Source of the DNA: Priapulus caudatus | Taxonomy: Eukaryota > Priapulida > Priapulimorpha > Priapulimorphida > Priapulidae | Reading direction: 5' to 3' | Assembly: GCF_000485595.1 (NCBI RefSeq) | Contig: NW_014577139.1 | Location: 134,052-161,792, forward strand | Length of the DNA: 27,741 nucleotides | In this document: positions 7,901 through 16,570 of the stretch, piece after piece | Numbering within the stretch: position 1 is the first letter of the stretch | How the letters are laid out: each line of letters starts with the position of its first letter | Notes under the pieces: generated by a model | Told to the model about the DNA's origin: nothing | What the model saw: only the letters and a program-made list of their open reading frames with translations | Databases searched by the model: none | Made by a program: the position numbers and the translations under genes

Positions 7901-10900
7901 GGGCGGATCCAGAGGGTTTGGGTGACCAGTTTCCATATGTTCTTCTGCAGCTAGGGGGGTCCGGGGGCATGCCCCCCCGGGAATTTTTAAAAATTAGGCT
8001 ATATTTGGTGCATTCTGGTGAATTTTGAGGACTGTGACCGGTTTCTGGAAACCGGTGCAAACCGGCCTAAATCCGCGCCTGCATCCGGTTTTAAATACCA
8101 ATTCGATCCCTTTGTTGTGGTAACTTTGGTAACTACCATCTTTGTTTGGAGTTATTGTACATTGATGGCTTCTTTATACCCACTGCCTTTTTCTTTTTTG
8201 ATTTGACATCTAGGGGTGCAGAGGTAAAAGTTTAAAGTTGGCATGGTTGTGTAAGCTATAGTCGAGGCATTTTTATCAGCGCATATATAAGCTGTTATTA
8301 TTGGAACATCAAAGTCATTTACTAGTAAATGGGCTTGTTCTATTTCCTTATTCTAAATATCTAGTCATGAAGATCATCTGTGCTTCTAATTCGACCAGCA
8401 GATGACCACTTGTTTCCCTCTGGCTGATTCAAACGCGTTTGTTCTATTCTGCGTGCAGCTGCAATTCTAGCCACACCTGCACTGAAGAGAAAATGATCGG
8501 GGGTTATAGTTGCTGCGTATGCTTTGAAAACGTTGTGCTTTATAGAAATTGAGCGAGTGAGCATAAAAAGTCATTCGAATAGGCAGTGAACATAAATGTC
8601 GAACACATTTAAATATCAAGCAGACAAACTCTAGGGATGTAGCATAAAACAGAAGGTGAGCATGCATGCTAAACCTCGAGTGGATGTTATTTGCCTCTGA
8701 TTAGATTTACCAGCAGCTTTTATAATATACAAATAGGTGTATGAGCGCACATTTCGATAACGATATTTTTCATTCATCATATCATTTTCCGAATGGTGGT
8801 ATAACTGTGTAAAATATCTTTTTTATCGATCACCAGTCGCATACAGAATTATTCTCGTATTTCCATCAAGGCATTTTAATCTTTATTGGTATTTATTCGG
8901 ACGTGTATAGGTAATTACACCTCATCTATGCCTATGCTTATAAGCCAGCAGTATGTAGACTGAATGTGGTTATTTCTTGGTACTGTATTCAGTGCTTGTT
9001 TTCACTGGGTAGGCAAACTAAAGGTGTTTTTTTCCTAGCAAAGCAGAGCATCAGCAAGCACTCGCAGCGACCCTGCGGTCGGGTGGGAGAAATCCTCGCC
9101 AGCACTTGTCAGGGGGATGAAGGTCGGGACGGCGTGGGACCTCGTGGAACAACCGGCTCCACCTGGAACACGTCCCTCGGCCGCCGTGGTTGCAGGCTCA
9201 CCGGGAGCCGTCAGGAGGTCACCGGCTCAGCGCGAAGATATCACCAGCTGCTTTCTCGCAAAGCTAACGATTGGCGACAGAGCTGCGATGCAGCAGAGTG
9301 TAAGCAGTGGTGCCCACGCAGTCAGGTTTGTCCCACGGAGAGATCCCGGCACCCTTTCCCCGGCGGGCACAGAGAGGTCGCCACCATACACAGTGCTAAA
9401 GTCCCCCACTCCCGCGATGCAGCGGCCATTGCCCGCAAAGAGGGTCCCGTCCACTGACAGCTCGCCACCAGACGGCGCCGTTGCTGCACGCAAGCGGTTT
9501 TCGACTGAGCGGCCAGACCCGTTCCCATCGGCCACCAGTCGCATAGCACCAGGGGGCGTTTCCAACGGTGCAGCCGACGCCCATCGAGCAGCGACATCAC
9601 CGGCGCGCGCGGCTGTCATGATTCGTCCCGCGCGTCTGCTCTACCCGAGCCGTTACGTCCCACACCTCGCATCTCCCCATCGTCAGTTCATCTTCTCGGC
9701 CGCCGAGTCGCCGCCGAACGTCGTGCAAGACAATGTCGAGAAGAGAAGAGTAACCACGGCCGGAGATGCCAATGGGAGAAGAGAGCCGACTGCAAAGGTA
9801 CGCTCGTGTTTTCCTGTCGTGATTCTACGTTTCGTGAAGTTAGGCAAAACACGGATAGGCACAGATGTGGTCGGCATCCGATGCGCATCTTTGCTTGTAT
9901 ATGAGGAGGAGAAGTTAGCAGTAGCTGTGGGGTCTTTATTCGAAGTGTTGCCCGAAGTATGGTCATCATGCATACGGAAGGGAGCGCTCAGTCTCATATC
10001 AGGAATCATATCATAAAGGCAGATATCAGGCATTAATCAACGGTCTTACTCGCAGACTATTCAGTTTACATTCTGCTCTCAAAATGGGAAGAAGAGTGTT
10101 CCGTTAACCTTTGACCCAAAGAAGAGGCATAAACTATGTTGTTATTTTGTCACTCTTTCGAGAAATAAGAGAATTAAAGCTCATAAAGTTGATATATGTA
10201 GATTTCCATGAAAACTGGCAAAAATTTTTTAAAGGGGTCCTGCCTGCTATTGATTTTGCAGTCATTGCTCTCACAGCATACCTAATGCTCAATACTTGAT
10301 GTGGAATGTAGGTGCTGTGTGTGTAGTTCCAGGTTAGGCATAAATCTCTACATGTATAGACGTGTTATTATGTGCACTTAAACAGGAAATCGTTCAGTAA
10401 CACCTGTCTACCATCAAATATCAAACAAGACCAAGGCATTTGTGTACGTACCCCTACACCTATATTTCATTAATGACTAAAGTACTTGCTAGCAATGTCA
10501 TTAGAGGGTTTGTTTTAGAAATCACGTTAACAGCTCATGCCATGTAGGTCTTTAATCCGTGTGTGGCCAGGCAGGAAGTCGGTTAAGCTGTTCAAAAGTC
10601 TTTGATTGATTGATTTTTAGCTCATCTGACATAGTCAGATGCAGCTTGTAGAATCGCATGATCGTCCGTGCGTCCGTCCGTCCGTGCGTCCGTCCGTCCG
10701 TGCGTCCGTGCGTCCGTCAACAGTTGGGCACAAATCTTAACCGCTCGACGTACGGTCACGATATTCGGGACGTGGGGGAGTAATCCGAAAACGAGTTGGG
10801 ATGTCGAAGCTGGGGGTCAAAGGTCAAAGGTCAAGAGGTGTAAAAGAAGGGGAATCATTCCCTCTTTAACTTAAGGCAGTGCTTCTCAACCTTTTTTTNN

Positions 10901-13487
10901 NNNNNNNNTGGTGTGATGCCAGATAATTCCCCCATACTGTCTCACAGGAGGTATATATACAGCTCAACAGGATAGCACAGCACAATGGGGTCGAGTCCCT
11001 ATATTGTAACAGTCAATGTAGAATCCAGAACACCTTAAACGTGTGTACAAGGTGCGTATCCAAGTCCCTGCATTTCTGTCACACACAGCGGCGCCTGCCT
11101 GTGTTGCTGGACAGTGCTGCCATCCGTTGTATCGGCGTGTAGAATCTGACTTCACCACGGAGTCGCTCGCGTGTGTATACAGCGGCGTGTATCTGCACTG
11201 TACTTGTCGAAGCCGTGAGGCACCGAACGAAAAGTCACCGTGTTGTCTAAATATGCCGTGTCATGACGGGAAAACGCATGAATCCGACTCACCAGTCACT
11301 CTTGTCATCTCACGGCTGGTTTACCGCTGCCACCATGTAATGTTTAGTATGCATAGCACGAGAAGGCGTAAGACATTAGGTAAACGCATTATCTTTATTC
11401 ACGCACGGCGGGCAGAACTCCCGCGCCGACTCATTACCGCCAGACACAGCCATATCCATACGCGTAAGAAAACAGCGCAACATATGATATATGACACCCC
11501 CTACCCTCCATCTGCGATAGTGGGCGTGTCCTAACAATGATGTGTACGCAACTGCGTGTCTGCATATCTGCGCCTAACAAATGTGGTACTACGCACGACT
11601 GAAATTTTACGTTTATAATCGTAGCAACAGACCTCAGATGAGCCCAGACGCTCTGCGGCTCTTGTTAACACTAACGCACCATAACGTGAGAGTCCTTGCA
11701 TGTGATTTACGCCAGTCTGGAATGCGTGCACGTGTGAGTGCAGAATCATTGCACGATGCTCATAATGCTATAATGCTGAATATGCTTTAATTTAATGCCA
11801 TTATAATGGGAAACATACACTAGTGGTGTTTAGATGAAAATGTTTTTCTTATCATCTTCTTCCCACATTACGCTGTTGTCTGTACTTGGAACGGATAACA
11901 TTGGATAAGAGTACAGTTTTACATAATCTTTTTTTATCGACTATAATTTTTTCCTCTTTTTTTGAGGATCACATATTGTTTCATGCCCTGCTAATGCGTT
12001 CTCTGTTCTGTATCTACTCTACTGTCGCAGCATGAATTTTACACCTTGATCTTACTTTTGTTTTCTATAGAAATCTGTTCAACAAAAGCGTAAGACAAGG
12101 TTAAGAGCCAATAGAAGACCCCAGGTCTGTACAGAGGAACGTAGCCTTGGTTGCACCTCTACTGGGTTTGTTTATTATGTCGCCAATAGCAAGGTAAGCT
12201 GTAAGTTTGAGAACTTGACTGTGTTCTGTGCACGTGCCGGTGTAGTGCAAGTTGGCAAACGGAGAAGAGAGTGAGGAAGGGGGAAGAGAGTGCTAATGAA
12301 GGAAAAGTTGTAGCAAATAATTGATCGCCTATCGATGAATGATGCTTGTTCCTTGACAGAAAAATATGAGCGCTGCTGGTGTGACTACAACGACAGAGAG
12401 CTATAGTTCAGACATGGATAATAAAATGCTGCTTTTTCGTCAACTGTGCAAGATGTATGGCTATAGGTACACGTCATTTTTCTCTTAACTAGGAGATGTG
12501 TTTACGTGAAACTAATCCTTAATTCAGCTGACTGCTTTCATGTAGAGAATTCTAGAGAAACAATAGACATTCTTGCTCCAAACTTTTCCAATTACTCATG
12601 ATTCTTGTTTATTTTTTGACCAAGCACGAATGCCAAAATATGATTGGTTCTTCTGGTGAATTTGTCTGAAATACCTCATGTTTGGCAAAAAATCTAGTTT
12701 TTAATATGGTGAAAAGATATCTATCACAGTGGAATTAATTAAACCAAATCATTCTGGACGTGAAAATAAATGCTGGGAGATATGCTCATATAAAGCTCAA
12801 TTTATGTGCAACCATGTTTGCATAAAATATGTTAGCGTGTGTTTTTTCGTTTGCCAAGCTTGAATTATGTAAGGGTTTCATCGAAAAGGTTGTAAGGAGG
12901 CTGTGTAATTGCATGATAATTAGCTTGGTTTACATGGCAGGTACGAATACTATGAAGGTACAGGAAGAACTGATATGCGTCGGCCCTTCAATAAACAGAA
13001 GCCTGCCCAAAGTCATAATAAATCTAAGGTAAGTATTAAAGCAATATTTCGAAGATATAGTTAAAGTAAATTTCATACTATCTATGCCTCATAGAGAAAA
13101 CCTAACAATGTCATCTATGTACATGTGCTCATTCTGTAGTTGGTTTCACTGTAGAACTGCCCTTTAAGAGAGTGGATTTTAGAAGTGCCCTTTACAGACA
13201 GGATTGTTTTGTTAATTTGTTGTTTAATACAGTCGGTCCCGTGGCTCCCAGAAACACTCGGTGTCCGGCCAAAGCAGTCTTTACGGGACCCAGAAGTCTT
13301 GCAGGGAAGCCGGGGGCTGTCATCTAGGCACGCACATCTCCGCATGCTCAGCGAAAAATGCGTATCGGCCTCGCGCAACTTCGATAGGCTGCGTACGGAG
13401 GTAACCTCTGAGATAGAGAAGCATTGTGAGGGGATGAACAGGGCCCCTTCCCCTACTCAAAGTTCCTCCCTCGAGGGCTTCTGGTGA
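4399..13487 (+). CDS. Nine-exon gene, uncharacterised 582-aa protein (whole gene span)
   Basis: Joining 4399-4473, 4665-4724, 5326-5514, 7560-7652, 9039-9797, 12071-12193, 12360-12466, 12941-13028 and 13233-13487 gives one uninterrupted 1749-nt frame (582 residues plus TGA). All introns are GT-AG; seven are phase 0 and intron 7 is phase 2. Intron lengths are about 191, 601, 2045, 1386, 2273, 166, 474 and 204 nt. The N-terminus is Lys-rich, followed by an acidic Ser/Asp patch, a short coiled-coil exon, a 253-residue Pro/Ser/Arg-rich probably disordered exon, a basic cluster (QQKRKTRLRANRRP), and a C-terminal segment with helix potential. No signal peptide, membrane segment or catalytic motif was seen. 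I do not recognise the family; a scaffold, cytoskeletal or nuclear role is only a guess from composition. Confidence 0.75.
4665..4724 (+). CDS. Exon 2 of the uncharacterised gene
   Basis: Twenty codons (KRISTQVASEWLQENALEKE), phase 0 in and out, donor GAG|gtgagc. The acceptor TTGAAG is weak. Support comes from phase agreement with exons 1 and 3 and from the amphipathic, protein-like translation. Another frame through here runs into the CT microsatellite and is a shadow. Confidence 0.65.
4856..4975 (+). repeat. (CT)n microsatellite
   Basis: Long run of CT with scattered T and C interruptions, polypyrimidine on +. Leu/Ser-rich frames here are artefacts. Confidence 0.9.
5085..5216 (+). repeat. 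Imperfect GCAGCA / AATGGCGATGGC repeat
   Basis: Trinucleotide-rich tract with AGCAGCAATGGCGAT-like units recurring about every 54-60 nt. It is intronic in the present model. Confidence 0.75.
5326..5514 (+). CDS. Exon 3 of the uncharacterised gene (alternative end at TGA 5520)
   Basis: The acceptor after GCTATTGTAG (ending 5325) gives phase 0: CVAGAM, then an acidic, Ser/Thr-rich stretch (TDVSDEDSDSLLEKALQRG) ending ETYELD. Donor GAT|gtatga begins at 5515, and its first six bases read Val-stop. If the intron is not removed the protein ends at 5518-5520 after about 109 residues. An alternative acceptor at 5335 would break the phase with exon 2. The stretch is strongly protein-like. Confidence 0.7.
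6258..6277 (+). promoter_or_regulatory. Triple DR1-spaced AGGTCA half-sites (module 1)
   Basis: GGGTCA-a-AGGTCA-a-AGGTCA: three half-sites with 1-nt spacing, the DR1 arrangement bound by RXR/HNF4-type nuclear receptors in animals. Binding is inferred from motif only. Confidence 0.5.
6432..6451 (+). promoter_or_regulatory. Triple DR1-spaced AGGTCA half-sites (module 2)
   Basis: AGGTCA-c-AGGTCA-a-AGGTCA, three perfect half-sites in DR1 spacing inside the second module of the dispersed repeat. Confidence 0.5.
7560..7652 (+). CDS. Exon 4 of the uncharacterised gene (coiled coil)
   Basis: Acceptor TTTTTCCACCTGCAG and donor AAG|gtgaat bound 31 codons in phase 0. The translation begins DSSELGIACQKYQLLSRQLL and continues with charged residues to MKSKLK. 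Leucine/isoleucine spacing suggests a short amphipathic coiled coil. Confidence 0.75.
7898..8081. mobile_element. 184-bp CAGGGGCGG-ended MITE, 5-bp TSD
   Basis: The left end CAGGGGCGGATCCAG and the complement of the right end CAGGCGCGGATTTAG agree at 12 of 15 positions. CATCC flanks both sides (7893-7897, 8082-8086). The interior has a GC palindrome (GTCCGGGGGCATGCCCCCCC) and the pair ACCGGTTTC/GAAACCGGT. The CAGGG-type end resembles hAT elements, which usually make 8-bp duplications, so the superfamily is uncertain. Located in intron 4. Confidence 0.75.
9039..9797 (+). CDS. Exon 5 of the uncharacterised gene (large disordered exon)
   Basis: Acceptor TTTTTTTCCTAG and donor AAG|gtacgc bound 253 codons in phase 0. 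It starts QSRASASTRSDPAVGWEK and is rich in Pro, Ala, Ser and Arg with repeated SP and PP motifs, so it is likely intrinsically disordered. An internal ATG at 9117 could start a shorter product. It is GC- and CpG-dense, unlike the flanking introns. Long frames on the opposite strand and in +2 lack splice support and are shadows. Confidence 0.75.
10614..10875 (+). mobile_element. Dispersed repeat with triple AGGTCA motifs, copy 2
   Basis: Same orientation and order as copy 1, with a perfect hairpin CATCTGAC-ATA-GTCAGATG (10623-10641) near its start and an expanded CGTC/CGTG tract (about 10662-10718). It carries GGGTCA-a-AGGTCA-a-AGGTCA at 10814-10833. It is cut off where the hAT-like end begins, and the second module present in copy 1 is missing. 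Confidence 0.8.
10814..10833 (+). promoter_or_regulatory. Triple DR1-spaced AGGTCA half-sites (copy 2)
   Basis: Identical to 6258-6277 in copy 1, although neighbouring bases differ between copies. Confidence 0.5.
10877..10898 (+). mobile_element. hAT-like terminal inverted repeat, truncated at assembly gap
   Basis: CAGTGCTTCTCAACCTTTTT matches the canonical CAGTGNTTCTCAACC terminus of many animal hAT/Charlie elements. It interrupts dispersed-repeat copy 2 exactly after ACTTAAGG (copy 1 reads ACTTACGG), consistent with an 8-bp target. No matching right end was found downstream. Confidence 0.65.
10899..10908. other. Assembly gap (10 N)
   Basis: Ten N bases directly after a poly-T run in the hAT-like terminus. 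The true missing length is unknown. Confidence 1.
10909..12070 (+). other. Remainder of intron 5; no gene seen
   Basis: The first part (about 11040-11760) is more GC-rich than other introns and holds a 163-residue frame (11043-11534) rich in Cys/His/Arg with no motif, no donor and no phase-compatible acceptor. It may be interior of the interrupted hAT-like element. After 11800 it is ordinary AT-rich intron with a pyrimidine tract before exon 6. Confidence 0.5.
12071..12193 (+). CDS. Exon 6 of the uncharacterised gene (basic cluster)
   Basis: Acceptor TTTTGTTTTCTATAG and donor AAG|gtaagc are strong. It has 41 codons, phase 0 both ends. The first part is very basic (KSVQQKRKTRLRANRRPQ), resembling a nuclear localisation or nucleic-acid/microtubule-binding patch; the rest is neutral (GCTSTGFVYYVANSK). 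An internal CAG|gtctgt could act as an alternative donor. Confidence 0.75.
12360..12466 (+). CDS. Exon 7 of the uncharacterised gene
   Basis: Acceptor TTCCTTGACAG; donor TAG|gtacac. Thirty-five codons plus two bases (phase 2 exit). Thr/Ser-rich start (KNMSAAGVTTTTESYSSD) then MLLFRQLCKMYGY. Confidence 0.75.
12941..13028 (+). CDS. Exon 8 of the uncharacterised gene
   Basis: Acceptor CATGGCAG supplies the third base of the split codon (AG|G, Arg). It then encodes YEYYEGTGRTDMRRPFNK and further Lys/Gln/Asn residues. Donor AAG|gtaagt is perfect consensus. The 88-nt length exactly restores phase 0. Confidence 0.75.
13233..13487 (+). CDS. Exon 9, terminal exon of the uncharacterised gene
   Basis: Acceptor TTTAATACAG, then 84 codons and TGA (13485-13487). 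It begins SVPWLPETLGVRPKQSLRD. The middle (MLSEKCVSASRNFDRLRTEV onward) has helix-forming charged residues and the tail is Ser/Pro-rich (APSPTQSSSLEGFW). No AATAAA signal was seen in the next kilobase. Confidence 0.75.
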   Translation, partial: SVPWLPETLGVRPKQSLRDPEVLQGSRGLSSRHAHLRMLSEKCVSASRNFDRLRTEVTSEIEKHCEGMNRAPSPTQSSSLEGFW

Positions 13488-13504
13488 AGAGATTATGTTG
13501 ACAT

Positions 13505-13623
13505 TTATCAGGTGTTATTTTTCTACATAAACGATATTTTTCTTGTTCGTGTAGCTATACATTTGCCAATTATCAGGTGATATTTTTCTACGTAAACGAT
13601 ATTTTTCTTGTTCGTGTAGCTAT
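13505..13623 (+). repeat. 65-bp tandem duplication
   Basis: TTATCAGGTG... at 13505 recurs at 13570 with period 65; about 54 aligned bases differ at only two positions. It lies just after the stop codon, so it is probably in the 3' untranslated region. Confidence 0.85.
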
Positions 13624-14585
13624 CATGTGTGTTCGTAGATGTATTGCATGCATTATATTTTTTCGTGTAGAAAGTACTACCGTATATGTTGCTGCAGCAT
13701 GCTGTGGTGGAGAAAATTCACGTCAACGTATGTGGTTTCGTAGACGTGTTGTTACGTGTTTTGCGAAAAGAATGAAAGTTATCAAGCCAGATGTGGACAA
13801 TTTATAGTTTTTTATTGTTTGTTAACACGTAAGAACTTAAATGCTTAAGACAGATACTTCTGTTAGTAGCGAGTGCATGACACGATGCAAGTCTATATTT
13901 TAGGCATGTAAACTGTCAATAATGTTAGCATGTTATGATGTTAACATACGCAATTTATGATAATGTAGGAGAAATACCTTCACTGGGGTGGTCCAAGGAT
14001 ATGTAATTATGTTTAGATTGTAATTAGTATGAAGGCATAAAAAAATGCGGTCCGGGCTCTTTTCGTAAGAAGAACTGATCAAATAGCATTGAAATTTTGT
14101 GAGTGAAATTCTATTGAAATTTGTTTTGCCTCTTTTCAAACATCATAAGAGATTTTATTTAAATTGTCTATTAGACAATTTTCTATACGCATTTTCACAA
14201 AGTTTGTCAAATAACTCGTGCGTTTGTGTATATATATATAGCTAACAAAATTGATGGTTAATGGTTAAAGGTTGATTTATCTATACCTGTTTCTTACGCT
14301 AATTTTTCTTGAATGTGAGTATGTGGTTCTACCTTTAATGGTTTATTTCAATATGGCATTTATCTTTTAACTTGTAAAGCTTCAAGTGAACTGTAAAGTC
14401 GAACAGCTCATAAATACGTATACGTGTGAAAAATTACTAGTATTTGCTGCTGTCGTTATTAGTGTGGGTGTCGTACAAGCATGTGTTTATCGGCTGCGTG
14501 ATATTTTTGGTTTTCAATCTACAATTGGATGCCTGGCTGTCGACCTCTTTATCTGCGTCTCTCGTTCTCTTCCCCTCTGACTATT
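13624..14585. other. AT-rich downstream region
   Basis: No supported gene. Short frames (13577-13807, 14386-14580) lack codon structure or splice support. ATTGTCTATTAGACAAT near 14163-14179 is a small palindrome. Confidence 0.5.
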
Positions 14586-14587
14586 GC

Positions 14588-14720
14588 TCCTTTCCTCTGT
14601 GTCTGTCGGCCTGTCCGTCTGTCTGTCCTTCCTTCCGTTTGTCGGCCCGCCCGCCTGCCTGTCTGTCTGCTTCTCTGTCTGTCTGTCTCTCGCTCTCTCG
14701 ATCCCTTTCTGTTCGCGCGG
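14588..14720 (+). repeat. CTGT/CTGC/CTTC tetranucleotide tract
   Basis: Imperfect CTGT, CCTG, TTCC and CTCT tetramers. Overlapping frames on both strands here are Cys/Leu/Ser- or Arg/Thr/Gly-rich repeat translations. Confidence 0.8.
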
Positions 14721-14799
14721 CTATACAGATCTTCTGCCGCAGACATGCCTGCAGCTACGACAATGCTAAGGAGCACTCGACTACATATTAATTAGTAAC

Positions 14800-15470
14800 T
14801 CTTCGCGTCAATCACGGCGGTGATCACGGCTTCAAAGCGCACATCATACCCGCACGCACACAGCTCGCAGCTACTTGTGCGGTTGCTAGAGCGCAGAAAG
14901 AGTACGAAGCCACTTGATCTTGCGAGAGAACGCGAGCAGGACGTGTGAGCCGTGACTAGACGCGTGCGTCTGTCGAACTATGTCGTCTGCGCCGAAAGCT
15001 GCCGTGGGCGAGAGATTACTCGTAGATGAAGCCGAGACTACGCTGTCTGACGCTATGACGCCCGCGCGCGCCGAATACGAACAGAGAGAAGATTCGCTGA
15101 AATAATGATGACGGTTTTTTTCACGTCCACTGGGTTAATTCCTGCGGTTAAAAACGAACCCGTCGGCACTTTGAAACGTGAAACGTGAGTGCACCGCATC
15201 ACTGATGAGAAGTCGATCCGAAAACGACTGTTCGGTTCGGTTCCGACACGGCGTTGACATGTTATGTACCGTTATCGGGCGCGCATCCGTCTTACGCTGC
15301 TCTGAAATTACAACGAAACGTTTGCGTTACTTGAGTCGAGAACACGATGTTTAGCATGTAAGCTCACACGCCGTTGCACGGCCACATGCCCACGGAACAG
15401 CCGCGTTAGACCTGTCGGTTCAGTGTGCGTGTGAACGTGCGTGCGTACGTACGTGCGTGCGTGCGGGCAT
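14800..15470. promoter_or_regulatory. CpG-rich island-like block
   Basis: Dense CpG relative to the sequence before 14.5 kb, with palindromes such as CACGGCGGTGATCACGG near 14814. It could be an unmethylated promoter region for the 14980 frame, or simply the start of the CpG-rich intergenic domain. Confidence 0.35.
14980..15105 (+). CDS. Candidate small protein, 41 aa
   Basis: ATG 14980 with A at -3 opens 41 codons to TAA 15105. The translation begins MSSAPKAAVGERLLVDEAET and ends EQREDSLK: acidic, no low-complexity bias, with codons of ordinary coding character. It sits in a CpG-rich block and no donor site interrupts it. It may be a small single-exon protein, a first exon with an unseen donor, or chance. 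No family recognised. Confidence 0.35.
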   Translation: MSSAPKAAVGERLLVDEAETTLSDAMTPARAEYEQREDSLK

Positions 15471-15614
15471 TATAAGCGTACCTTGGGGAATAGAGTTATC
15501 GGAAACGCTAATAGGGAAGGAGGGAGAGGGGGAGTATAAGATCGAGAAGGGTGTGGTAAGAGAGATAGCGAAAGTGAGAGCGAGAGAGAGAGAGAGAGAG
15601 AGAAGAATGAAGTG
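15431..15614 (+). repeat. CGTG tetramers and GA tract
   Basis: CGTACGTACGTGCGTGCGTG-type tetramers at about 15436-15466 and a (GA)n run at about 15580-15603. The open frames spanning them are not genes. Confidence 0.8.
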
Positions 15615-15679
15615 GAGGTGTAGCAGGTATAGGAATGGAGCTGCTAACGTCTCCCCATTTGACAATCTCTGACTTCTCA

Positions 15680-16300
15680 TTCAACAGTTATATATATTTG
15701 ATCATATCACTCGTCGCTCACAAATCTGTTAGCATTCATATACGCGCGCAGCTCTGTGGTTAAGTTCGTGCTCCTATCTGCTAGAGTTCATTCATCAGTG
15801 AGCTATAATAATATAATAATTTTGTCAAGAAGCGTGAGTATTGTCGATCGACCGATCGATGTGTCGGCCGGCTGGTAGATCATTACTGCATAATAACTCT
15901 TCGATTTAGTATTGATTTAAAGAGAGGATAGGCTAGCTGAGTGTTACCAATACGGGGACGCATTGGTGCATGGGCGATGGTGTCAGGCAATCCGTTTTTG
16001 ATTATGTGAAAATGCAATCGCCGATGTGTTTGATGTTGACGTGCAGTCTGACATTTATCGTTGATTGAATTAAAACTCGCGGATTGCGTTTCGAAATTGA
16101 TACTTGGCATTTAAATCACTTCGATAATTTGGCAGGCGGGCGTATATCAAAACTTCGCTTGATGTTAGCGTCAGATCCGCCTGGAACGCATATGTCGGAT
16201 ACACACATCTGATATCTCCGCTAATTAAAACATATATAATTCATGCGTTATTTCCTCGCGGTGGTTGGCAGTGAAAACTACTGTTCTGTGCAAATAAGGC
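15680..16300. other. No gene seen
   Basis: Mixed composition, with a TCGATCGACCGATCGA palindromic patch near 15844-15860. The 75-residue minus-strand frame (15883-16110) has no supporting feature. Confidence 0.5.
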
Positions 16301-16313
16301 AAAGTAATCGCAC

Positions 16314-16455
16314 GCATGCGCAGTAACGACATTCCCAGGCGAGCAGTGCTGTCAATCAACGATGACACGTCATGCACTGGTGGAGGGCTCCTATTGGACG
16401 AGAGAAAACTCGGTCGATTGTCGGGTGGATATCTATCGCAAGGCTATATTATGTC
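16314..16455. promoter_or_regulatory. Promoter-like cluster (NRF1-like, CCAAT box)
   Basis: GCATGCGCA (16314-16322) matches the NRF1 half-palindrome; ATTGG (16393-16397) is an inverted CCAAT box; CTATATTATG lies at 16443-16452. Together they look like an animal promoter, but the transcribed direction and the gene are unknown. Confidence 0.35.
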
Positions 16456-16570
16456 GCGCGCGTGAAACCTTGCTGTGCGGAACCCGAGTGTCGCCGCACC
16501 GCACGCAAACCTATCGCGTTTTCACGTGTTAATGTAATCACAGTGTAACGTAAGCTAAATTAATACTCGA

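Noticed and set aside
9227-10033. Several minus-strand frames up to 130 residues
   Set aside because: They are shadows of the GC-rich exon 5, which has splice sites and phase agreement on the + strand.
11043-11534. 163-residue + frame as a gene
   Set aside because: Cys/His/Arg-rich with no motif, no splice support, and next to an interrupted hAT-like end and gap; probably non-coding transposon interior.
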